DNA from: Bacteroidota bacterium
GTDB lineage: Bacteria > Bacteroidota > Bacteroidia > JABDFU01
Direction of reading: 5' to 3'
DNA length: 64,000 nucleotides
NCBI GenBank assembly: GCA_013286655.1
Contig: JABDFG010000006.1
Coordinates: forward strand, 1-64,000
Positions 21,197-29,518 of the stretch are shown one piece after another. How positions within the stretch are numbered: the stretch's first letter is position 1; every line of letters begins with the position of its first letter. A program made the translations under genes and the position numbers. A model generated the notes under the pieces. The model worked only from the letters and a program-made list of their open reading frames with translations, did not search any database and was not told the DNA's origin.

Positions 21197-21799
21197 ATAC
21201 TTATTCACATACTCCATGAACACCCCGACAGGATCATTCCCGTCCCAGATATCACTGCGTATGGCAAGACCACGAAATCCGATTTCTTTAACCTTGCTGA
21301 TATGCTGCACCCCGATACCTCCGCGGGCGATAACATGATAGCGCGATTTTTCCAGAACCCCCTTTAAACTATGTTCTGTAAAACCCGCCTGGTATTTCGA
21401 GGTTGAGCTGTCGAAGATCGGACTCAGAAAAACATAGCTATATTCTTTAAAAGATTCAACAATACTTCCAAGCTTAGTATAAGAGGTAGAAGTGATAAAT
21501 GCTGACCTGCGGGATTTGAGTAGTTTAAGTATGAACCAGGTTTGGAACTTTCTTTTTTTGTGTTTCTTGGTAAGATGGATCCCTTTCAGATTAAATTTCA
21601 AAAGAAGTTTATGATGAGAATGTACGATGATACGGTTATGATATTCGGCTGGGATCTTTTTTATTAGTTCCGTAAGTTTTGGAGTAGAATATTTGGGTTT
21701 ACTAAGATGCAGTGTTTGTAATCCATTTTCAAAAAAAACAGTAAAGATGTTCTCTTCATTTATAATCGTTTTAGCGGATGAAATGACGATCAGTTTCAT
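21170..21799 (-). CDS. Second divergent ThiE/TenI-like protein
   Basis: GLQTLHLSKPKY..RIIVHSHHKLLLKFNLKGIHL..YVFLSPIFDSSTSKYQ..IARGGI; paralogue of the neighbouring CDS. Confidence 0.78.
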   Translation of the reverse strand: MKLIVISSAKTIINEENIFTVFFENGLQTLHLSKPKYSTPKLTELIKKIPAEYHNRIIVHSHHKLLLKFNLKGIHLTKKHKKRKFQTWFILKLLKSRRSAFITSTSYTKLGSIVESFKEYSYVFLSPIFDSSTSKYQAGFTEHSLKGVLEKSRYHVIARGGIGVQHISKVKEIGFRGLAIRSDIWDGNDPVGVFMEYVNKYKELGIEIE

Positions 21800-21807
21800 T
21801 TTTTATT

Positions 21808-22578
21808 TTAAGTATGAATAATGGAATTTTTATGAGCAGCATCCGCTATATCAAGCAGCAGCCCTGGGCAATCTTCAAAAGCGTTACCCATGACAATCAA
21901 ATCCGCCCCCGAATTCCACGCAGCCCTGGCCTCCCCGACTGATTTAATTCCTCCTCCGACAATCAGGGGGATACTGATAGTTGACTTAACAGCCCTGATC
22001 ATTTGTTCCCTTACCGGATGTAAGGCTCCGCTACCTCCATCCAGGTAAATTAATCGAAGTCCCAGCATTTCACCTGCCATTGCTGTACAAACTGCAATTT
22101 CATTTTTATCGAAAGGAATAGGAGTTGTATTGCTGATATAAGAAGCCGTAGTTGCTCTCCCGCTATCCACTAAAATATAGCCGGTAGAAAGAAGTTCAAG
22201 CCCACTTTCTTTGAGATAAGGAGCAGCCAGCACATGTTGGCCAATTAATAAATCCGGATTCCTTCCTGAAATAAGTGAAAGTAATAAAATACCATCCGCC
22301 GTATTGCAGATTTGCATGGAGCTACCCGGAAAGATAATAACGGGGATATCCGAATTTTTTTTGATCACCTGGATGCAACGTTGAATATTTCCTCCCGACA
22401 TCAGGCTTCCCCCGATAAAAAAATAATCGATCGCCGCCTTATTAGCCAGTTCAACAATTTCAATAGATTCAAATTTGTCCGGGTCAATCAGCACAGCCAG
22501 CTGTTTCTGTCCCTCGCGCATTTTATCAAGAATGATAGAATAGATAGAACCCTTACTCCGTCTGTTTTCACTTCTCAT
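21808..22578 (-). CDS. Geranylgeranylglyceryl/heptaprenylglyceryl phosphate synthase family (PcrB-like)
   Basis: AVLIDPDKF..YFFIGGSLMSGG..IIFPGSSMQI..LLLSLISGRNPDLLIGQHV..YLDGGSGA..PLIVGGGIKS. Confidence 0.9.
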   Translation of the reverse strand: MRSENRRSKGSIYSIILDKMREGQKQLAVLIDPDKFESIEIVELANKAAIDYFFIGGSLMSGGNIQRCIQVIKKNSDIPVIIFPGSSMQICNTADGILLLSLISGRNPDLLIGQHVLAAPYLKESGLELLSTGYILVDSGRATTASYISNTTPIPFDKNEIAVCTAMAGEMLGLRLIYLDGGSGALHPVREQMIRAVKSTISIPLIVGGGIKSVGEARAAWNSGADLIVMGNAFEDCPGLLLDIADAAHKNSIIHT

Positions 22579-22590
22579 AGCATTACAATA

Positions 22591-23223
22591 TTAGAGGATA
22601 TCACTCACATAAACCAACATATATTCTCCTATTTTTTCATAACACAAGGATAAAGTAATCGTAAAATCCCCAATGCTGATATGTCCCTTGATCCTTCCAT
22701 AATTTTCCGGCGTAAAAGGCTCAACAAACAAATTGTCGCGGAAGATCAATCCTTTCTTGCCGTAGTATTTATACAGAGCTTCTTTTGCGCACCAGTAAAT
22801 AGTTAAGTGTTCCATTCTGTTGGGAGTTTCAACAACAGCGAGTTCTCTTTCACTCATAAACTTGGAAGAAATCCGTTCAATAGTAGGCTTAATCCGTTCA
22901 ATGTCAATGCCGGTTTCTTTAGTTGCACTAATAATTACGGCGACCAGATCTTGAGAATGTGAAATTGAAATTTTAAAGGTTGAATGCAGCAAAAAAGGTT
23001 TATTGAAAACATCATACGCTATTTCATTGCAGGTTTCCGGCCCGAGAAGATTAATCAGTATGCGGGCACAGAGACGCTGCTTTTTTAGCAGCTCATTTAC
23101 ATCGAGGAGTATGGGATCAATCGGACAATTCTGCAAGGCAACCAAGTCCTCAAAACCTTCGGTTATATGCCACAAAGCCAGACGGTTATTCCCGTCTACA
23201 TATTTATCAACTAACAGCGGCAT
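22591..23223 (-). CDS. 4'-phosphopantetheinyl transferase superfamily protein
   Basis: SISHSQDLVAVIIS..GIDIERIKP..WCAKEALYKYYGKKG. Confidence 0.88.
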   Translation of the reverse strand: MPLLVDKYVDGNNRLALWHITEGFEDLVALQNCPIDPILLDVNELLKKQRLCARILINLLGPETCNEIAYDVFNKPFLLHSTFKISISHSQDLVAVIISATKETGIDIERIKPTIERISSKFMSERELAVVETPNRMEHLTIYWCAKEALYKYYGKKGLIFRDNLFVEPFTPENYGRIKGHISIGDFTITLSLCYEKIGEYMLVYVSDIL

Positions 23224-23252
23224 AATTGTAGTTCAATATAAGTTATATATTT

Positions 23253-23282
23253 TTGCGCTTTTCAGGGCAATTCCTACCTTTG
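23253..23282 (+). promoter_or_regulatory. Bacteroidota-type promoter (TTG-N19-TACCTTTG) for ahcY
   Basis: TTG at 23253 and TACCTTTG at 23275-23282, matching the -33/-7 consensus spacing. Confidence 0.6.
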
Positions 23283-23322
23283 CAGCCAAATCAGGATAAC
23301 ACATAAATTTAAATAAAAAAAC

Positions 23323-24642
23323 ATGGCAAATACAGCGACAACAAAATACACCAAGTATAAAGTAAAAGATATAGGTTTGGCCGAATGGGGTCGCAAAGAA
23401 ATTAAGTTAGCAGAACAGGAAATGCCTGGTTTAATGGCACTCCGGGAGGAGTTTGGACCCCAAAAGCCACTCAAGGGCGCGCGAATAGCGGGCTGTTTAC
23501 ACATGACCATTCAGACAGCCGTTTTGATCGAGACATTAGTCGAATTAGGTGCAGAAGTTACCTGGTCTTCCTGTAACATATTCTCAACACAAGATCATGC
23601 CGCGGCCGCCATAGCCGCTGCAGGAATACCCGTATACGCCTGGAAAGGTATGAATGCAGAAGAATTCGATTGGTGCATCGAACAAACCATTTTCTTTGGA
23701 GAAAACAGAAACCCTTTAAACATGATTCTGGACGACGGAGGAGATTTAACCAATATGGTACTCGACCAATATCCCGAGCTCGTCAAAGGCATCAAAGGAA
23801 TTTCCGAAGAAACGACAACAGGGGTGCTACGTCTGCATGAGCGCATGACGAAAGGAACACTTCCGCTTCCGGCTATTAACGTAAATGATTCCGTTACCAA
23901 ATCTAAGTTTGACAATAAATATGGATGCCGCGAGTCCTTGGTAGATGCAATTCGCAGGGCCACGGATCTTATGCTGGCTGGAAAAGTCGCCGTAGTCGCC
24001 GGGTACGGAGATGTAGGAAAAGGATCGGCAGAATCATTAAAAGATTCCAAAGTGCGCGTGATCGTTACCGAAATAGATCCTATTTGTGCATTACAGGCAG
24101 CAATGGAAGGCTATGAAGTCAGGAAGATGGACGATGCGGTAAAAGAAGCGGACATTGTGGTAACAGCCACAGGCAATTTCAATATCATAACAGACCGTCA
24201 TTTCAAAGCAATGAAGCACAATGCGGTAGTATGTAATATTGGTCATTTCGACAACGAAATAGACATGGCCTGGTTAAACAAAAATTACGGTTCCACGAAG
24301 GATACCATCAAACCACAGGTCGATAAATATACAATTGACGGTAAAGACATCATCGTATTGGCAGAAGGTCGTTTGGTAAATTTAGGCTGTGCAATGGGAC
24401 ATCCCTCTTTTGTCATGAGCAATTCCTTCACCAATCAAACACTGGCACAATTAGAACTGTGGACAAATCCCGGCAAATACGAAAACAAAGTATATACTTT
24501 GCCAAAGCAACTGGATGAAAAAGTAGCCCGCCTGCACCTGAAAAAAGTGGGAGTTGAGATCGATACACTAACAGACGTTCAGGCTAAATACATCGGCGTT
24601 CAAAAGAGTGGACCGTTTAAGAATGACAGCTATAGATATTAG
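23323..24642 (+). CDS. ahcY: Adenosylhomocysteinase
   Basis: Full-length [63 protein letters not shown]. Confidence 0.98.
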   Translation: MANTATTKYTKYKVKDIGLAEWGRKEIKLAEQEMPGLMALREEFGPQKPLKGARIAGCLHMTIQTAVLIETLVELGAEVTWSSCNIFSTQDHAAAAIAAAGIPVYAWKGMNAEEFDWCIEQTIFFGENRNPLNMILDDGGDLTNMVLDQYPELVKGIKGISEETTTGVLRLHERMTKGTLPLPAINVNDSVTKSKFDNKYGCRESLVDAIRRATDLMLAGKVAVVAGYGDVGKGSAESLKDSKVRVIVTEIDPICALQAAMEGYEVRKMDDAVKEADIVVTATGNFNIITDRHFKAMKHNAVVCNIGHFDNEIDMAWLNKNYGSTKDTIKPQVDKYTIDGKDIIVLAEGRLVNLGCAMGHPSFVMSNSFTNQTLAQLELWTNPGKYENKVYTLPKQLDEKVARLHLKKVGVEIDTLTDVQAKYIGVQKSGPFKNDSYRY

Positions 24643-24643
24643 G

Positions 24644-24731
24644 TAATAGCGAATAGCCAATAGTTAATAGTTAATAGTTAATAGGGAAAGTATTCAATAG
24701 GATAACCTCCCAATTCCCTATTCGCTAGTTA
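24644..24731. repeat. Heptamer (AATAGNN) repeat plus inverted arm, between convergent genes
   Basis: TAATAGCGAATAGCCAATAGTTAATAGTTAATAGTTAATAGGG ... CCAATTCCCTATTCGCTAG. Confidence 0.9.
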
Positions 24732-25189
24732 GTGATGGTTACCGTTGTGTTTCCGTCGAAAGAAGTCTTATACTGAGTCAGTGGAATAGTTGCAGGACCT
24801 TGTTTTACTTGTCCGGTTTGAATCAGAAATTGAGACCCGCAATTCTTGCAGCTATCAATGATATAAGCGCCGGTTTTATCAACCACCAGAGGAGCACATT
24901 CCGTTGCCGTATTATAGGTGCAGCTGCGTTCATAAGCATTAAACTGGTCAAAGGAGACCCGGTAAAGTATAATTCCGCGGACCCCACCATTCGGGCTTTG
25001 GGGAATATAGACATAACCCGTTACTGAATTTAGCGCAGCATACTGAGGGAAAGAAAAATTAACCGTTACGTTTACCAAACCAGAAGTAGCCGTATTGGAG
25101 CTCTTGTTACAACTATTCCAAATAAAGGAAAAAACCACAACCGGAAGGATATATTTAAGGAACTTTATCATGCTTACTAAGGTAAGCAT
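24725..25189 (-). CDS. Exported lipoprotein with Rieske-like Cys pattern
   Basis: Lipobox-like WNSC; ERSCTYNTATECAPL..DSCKNCGSQFLIQTGQVKQGPATIPLTQYKTSF. Confidence 0.6.
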   Translation of the reverse strand: MLTLVSMIKFLKYILPVVVFSFIWNSCNKSSNTATSGLVNVTVNFSFPQYAALNSVTGYVYIPQSPNGGVRGIILYRVSFDQFNAYERSCTYNTATECAPLVVDKTGAYIIDSCKNCGSQFLIQTGQVKQGPATIPLTQYKTSFDGNTTVTITN

Positions 25190-25236
25190 TTTTAATAAAA
25201 AATCAAGATCAATTCTCGTACATTAGTATCGGTTTT

Positions 25237-25563
25237 TTGATTAAAAAAATGAAGAAAACGTATAAACAAATAGTATTCTTAATTCTGTTTTCCGTTCCCT
25301 TTTTTGCGTTTTCCCAGGAAGCAGCCGCCAAAAAAGATCAGAAAGAAGAACCCAAAAGCAGCTGGGCGCAGCGGAGAGAAGCCAAAAAACAGTGGAGAGA
25401 GCAGCGGAAAAATGAGCGGGAAGAAAAAAAGAAAATAAAAGACCACGACAAGCGACTTCAGACAAAAAAAGTATTACGCAGAATGAAGAAGGATAAACGA
25501 GAGGCCGAGCGCAGGAATGAAAACAAACGCGAATTTTTCCTTAAACGCTGGTTCTCCAAATAA
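25237..25563 (+). CDS. Small exported Lys/Arg/Glu-rich protein
   Basis: Signal peptide then highly charged KKQWREQRKNEREEKKKIK.. sequence; stop overlaps next start. Confidence 0.65.
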   Translation: MIKKMKKTYKQIVFLILFSVPFFAFSQEAAAKKDQKEEPKSSWAQRREAKKQWREQRKNEREEKKKIKDHDKRLQTKKVLRRMKKDKREAERRNENKREFFLKRWFSK

Positions 25564-28547
25564 TGCGTAAACACTCGCTCTATTTGCTACTCGTTGTTGG
25601 CTATTCGCTAATTATTCAAACAATAGTATTTTCTCAATCTTACTTCTTCCGCAATTATTCAGTTGACAACGGTCTGCCCTTTGTACAGGTATCAGCAATA
25701 TACCAGGACAGCAAAGGTAATCTCTGGACCGGAGGGTATGGAGGACTCAGTAAGTTCGATGGCACCTTTAAAAATTACGGACCTAAAAACGGACTGATCC
25801 ATCATTCCGTTACCTGTATTACAGAGGACAAACAAGGAAGTATCTGGATAGGAACGATCAAAGGAATAAGCAGACTCGAAAAAGGGAAGTTCACATCCTA
25901 TACCACAAAAGAAGGCCTCTCGGATAATAACATACGAGCCTGTTTAACCGACAGGGAAGGAAATGAATGGTTTGCGACAGGAAACGGGCTTACAAAATAC
26001 AACGGCAGAAGATTTGAAATAATCACAACAGAAAATGGATTACCGTCGAACGACATAATCTCCGTTTACCAGGATTCCTTGGGGATAATGTGGTTCGGAA
26101 CCTCCAGGGGTTTGAGTTCCTGCTCGGGTAAAAAAATCACAAACTATACAACTCTGAATGGTTTGCCCGGTAATTATATCCAGAGCATTACCGGAGACAA
26201 GCACGGCAACCTCTGGGTAGGAACCAATAACGGATTAAGTATTTTCAACAAAACCAAGTTCGAAAATTATTTCACAGAAAACGGTCTGCCCGATAATAAT
26301 ATCAATGTAGTTCGGATGGATGCCAGGAATAACATGTGGGTAGGAACCAATAAAGGCCTTTGTAAAGTACTGAATAAGGAAGGTGCGATCTTCTTTAAGA
26401 AATACCACTTATCAGACGTATCCAATAGCCGGATCATAAATAGTATGACTTCCGACTACGAAGGCAATTTTTGGGTAGGCACCCACAATGGATTATACCG
26501 TTACCGGGCGGATGTATTTGCGTTGTATTCAGAAAAAGAAGGCTTGCAAAACACGTTTATTTATCAGATCCTGCGGGATAAAAATAAAAATCTTTTTGTA
26601 GGCACCCAGGGCGGTGGTTTTTATTTATACGATGGCAGCAATTTTTCAAACTTCAGCACGAAAGAAGGCTTATGTGACAATACCATAAACGCTGCAGTTC
26701 TTGATAAAGAGAATAGGTTATGGATAGGAACAAACAAAGGTCTCAGCAGGTTTGACGGACGTGCTTTTCAAAATTACAGCAGAAAAGATGGCCTTTCCTG
26801 TGATTCAGTAACCGCTGTTTTTATAGACGATAAGGGAGTTCTCTGGTTGGGCGGTAAAAACAGTATCACCCTTTACGATGGCAAAAAATTCAAAAAGCTG
26901 CTCCTGCCGGAATCCGGTGAAAGCGCAGGTGTTTGGGCCATTATGGAGGATCAAAACAAAACGATCTGGATAGGAACCTATCTTGGAGGTTTATATAAAT
27001 ATGAGCAGGGGAAAATGATAGCGTGTTCAGCTCAAACCGGGATCAACAGCAATTCTGTGCTGAGTATTGTACAAAACAAAACAGGAGATTTGTTTTTCGG
27101 AACACTGGATGGAGTGTTTATGCTTTCACCTGCAGTTGGGGGAGTTCCGGCCATGCCGGCAATACATTTCGATGAATCGGATGGTATGAGTTCCGATCTG
27201 GTATATGTCGTATTACTCGATGATAAAGGCTTTTTATGGGCAGGCACCAACCAGGGGATTAATAAAATAAATATCACTGAATTTAAAAAGAATGGGAAAA
27301 AAATCGTTGAACCTTACACAAAAGAAGATGGTTTTCAAGGTGTAGAATGCAATAGCAATGGTGCTTTCAAAGATTCCGACGGTGCCCTTTGGTTCGGCAC
27401 CGTCAACGGGTTAATAAAATACTTACCCGCCGAAGATATCGAAAACACCCTCGAACCCAGAACCACGATCACCTCCATCACATTAGCGGAACACGATACA
27501 TTGCTTCCCGACTTCTGTAAGTTACCCTACGATTTAAATACCATAACATTTAAATTCATTGGTATTTGCCTCAGCAATCCCTATAAAGTTCATTACCAGT
27601 ATAAACTGGAGGGTATTGATAAGCAATGGTCTGCAGTCACTACCGAAAATTTTATAAAATATTCAGGCCTGCCTCCGGGGAACTATCAATTTAAAGTAAT
27701 CAGTTCCAACAACGAAAATGTCTGGAATAAAACACCCCTTGTTTTTTCATTTTTCATTACACCCCCTTTCTGGAAAACGGCCTGGTTTCGCATTTTGACT
27801 ACGGTTGGAGTAACGGGCCTGGTTTTTTTATTTATCTATTACCGTGTGAACCAGGTGCGTGTCAAAGAACGTCAAAGGTCCGACTTGCAAAAACGAATTG
27901 CCGGCATCGAACTATTAGGTTTAAGGTACCAGATGAATCCTCATTTTATTTTCAATACGATGAGTTCCATACAGCATTACATCTCCAATAACGAACCAGA
28001 TGCAGCCTTAAAATACCTGAGCCGTTTTGCAAAATTGATGCGGGCGATTATGGAAAACTCCAAGCAGTCCACCATCACAGTAAAAGTGGAGCTCGATACC
28101 TTAAAACTATACCTGGAACTGGAAAGTATGCGCTTTGCCGGTAAATTCGAATACACTTTCCGCATTGACCCTAAGATAGACGTCAATTACGAAGAAATTC
28201 CCTCTATGCTGATCCAGCCCTATGTCGAAAATGCCATCATACATGGCCTCTTGCCCAAAGCAAAAAACGGAAAGCTATTTATTGATTTAACTAAAAATGA
28301 TAATTTCATCATTTGTACCATTGAAGATGATGGAATAGGGAGGAGTAAGGCAGAAGAACTGAATAAGAGCAGGGTAAGTCAGCATCGCTCGTTGGGTATG
28401 TCCATAACAAAAGAGCGATTATCCATACTCAATCATATTAACAGCAACAATAACAGCTTAAGTGAAAAAATAACGGACCTTTTTGACGAAAAAGGAAACC
28501 CTGCAGGAACAAGAGTAGTCATTTATATACCTTTGGAAATCACCTGA
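25563..28547 (+). CDS. Two-component-regulator-propeller sensor histidine kinase (LytS-type)
   Basis: Many LWIGTNKGLSRFDG..NYSRKDGL propeller repeats, Y_Y_Y-like domain, TM, LRYQMNPHFIFNTMSSIQHYI. Confidence 0.93.
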   Translation: MRKHSLYLLLVVGYSLIIQTIVFSQSYFFRNYSVDNGLPFVQVSAIYQDSKGNLWTGGYGGLSKFDGTFKNYGPKNGLIHHSVTCITEDKQGSIWIGTIKGISRLEKGKFTSYTTKEGLSDNNIRACLTDREGNEWFATGNGLTKYNGRRFEIITTENGLPSNDIISVYQDSLGIMWFGTSRGLSSCSGKKITNYTTLNGLPGNYIQSITGDKHGNLWVGTNNGLSIFNKTKFENYFTENGLPDNNINVVRMDARNNMWVGTNKGLCKVLNKEGAIFFKKYHLSDVSNSRIINSMTSDYEGNFWVGTHNGLYRYRADVFALYSEKEGLQNTFIYQILRDKNKNLFVGTQGGGFYLYDGSNFSNFSTKEGLCDNTINAAVLDKENRLWIGTNKGLSRFDGRAFQNYSRKDGLSCDSVTAVFIDDKGVLWLGGKNSITLYDGKKFKKLLLPESGESAGVWAIMEDQNKTIWIGTYLGGLYKYEQGKMIACSAQTGINSNSVLSIVQNKTGDLFFGTLDGVFMLSPAVGGVPAMPAIHFDESDGMSSDLVYVVLLDDKGFLWAGTNQGINKINITEFKKNGKKIVEPYTKEDGFQGVECNSNGAFKDSDGALWFGTVNGLIKYLPAEDIENTLEPRTTITSITLAEHDTLLPDFCKLPYDLNTITFKFIGICLSNPYKVHYQYKLEGIDKQWSAVTTENFIKYSGLPPGNYQFKVISSNNENVWNKTPLVFSFFITPPFWKTAWFRILTTVGVTGLVFLFIYYRVNQVRVKERQRSDLQKRIAGIELLGLRYQMNPHFIFNTMSSIQHYISNNEPDAALKYLSRFAKLMRAIMENSKQSTITVKVELDTLKLYLELESMRFAGKFEYTFRIDPKIDVNYEEIPSMLIQPYVENAIIHGLLPKAKNGKLFIDLTKNDNFIICTIEDDGIGRSKAEELNKSRVSQHRSLGMSITKERLSILNHINSNNNSLSEKITDLFDEKGNPAGTRVVIYIPLEIT
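25573..25617. repeat. Heptamer-period sequence within the signal-peptide coding region
   Basis: TATTTGC TACTCGT TGTTGGC TATTCGC TAATTAT. Confidence 0.75.
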
Positions 28548-28575
28548 AAATTGTAAATTTTTAATCTACGCAAAA

Positions 28576-29322
28576 ATGAAAGCCATCTTAATCGACGACG
28601 AAAACGGATCCCGGGAATCCCTCGCGAAACTACTTGAAAAACATTGCCCCCAGGTAGAAATTATTTCCAAAGCAAACTCCATGATAACGGGGCTTACAGC
28701 CATTCAGCAATACGAGCCCGACCTGGTTTTTCTGGACATCGAAATGCCCAATGGCAGCGGTTTTGATTTACTGGGAAAGATAAAAGAGATAGACTTTGAT
28801 GTTGTCTTTATAACCGCCTACGATCAATATGCGATACGGGCGATAAAATTCAGTGCCGTAGACTATTTGTTAAAACCGGTCGACCCTGAAGAACTGGTGC
28901 TGGCAGTAAAGCGGGTAGAAGACAAACGGGGAAGTAAAAATACGAACAATGATAAGTACAAGGTGCTGCTTTCCAATATGAAAAGCGAAAGCAAACTGAA
29001 AAAAGTAGCCATTCCGGACGGAGATGGTTTGATTTTCATCAGCCTGAGCGATATTATTCGTTGCGACTCAGATGGAAATTATACCTATTTCATTTTGAAC
29101 AACGGAAAAAAAATCATCTCCGCCAGGACATTGGGAGAATACGAAGAAATGTTCGAAGGCGAGCATTTTTTCCGGGTGCACCGTTCCCACCTGATTAACC
29201 TCGATCACGTAAAAAAATACATAAAAGGAGAAGGGGGCTATGCCGTCCTCTCTGATAACTCACAAGTGGAAGTCTCCCGCAGAAAAAAGAATGAATTTCT
29301 TGAAAAGCTGGCCGGAACATAA
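28576..29322 (+). CDS. LytTR family response regulator
   Basis: Receiver FLDIEMPNGSGFDLL..YAIRAIKFSAVDYLLKP; C-terminal FFRVHRSHLINLDHVKKY. Confidence 0.95.
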   Translation: MKAILIDDENGSRESLAKLLEKHCPQVEIISKANSMITGLTAIQQYEPDLVFLDIEMPNGSGFDLLGKIKEIDFDVVFITAYDQYAIRAIKFSAVDYLLKPVDPEELVLAVKRVEDKRGSKNTNNDKYKVLLSNMKSESKLKKVAIPDGDGLIFISLSDIIRCDSDGNYTYFILNNGKKIISARTLGEYEEMFEGEHFFRVHRSHLINLDHVKKYIKGEGGYAVLSDNSQVEVSRRKKNEFLEKLAGT

Positions 29323-29518
29323 ACCGTTCATCTGCCAATTCCAACCGCTTAAAAAGAAAGTCCCTCCTTCAGGAAGAATGCATAAATAAAAAAAGCAATC
29401 CTGTGTAATATTGTCATAGCACTTAGATTTTTTAAAATTTGCAAATCTTTGGCATTTATTCCTATATTCGCGAGCATTTTATATGAAAAATCCTGTTATC
29501 TAACATAAAATTAAGCAG

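Noticed and set aside
21092-21367. Plus-strand ORF containing PIGYWLLAIAYSLN
   Set aside because: Not a gene: it is the frame-independent translation of the heptamer repeat plus antisense of the TenI-like gene; used instead as evidence for the repeat finding.
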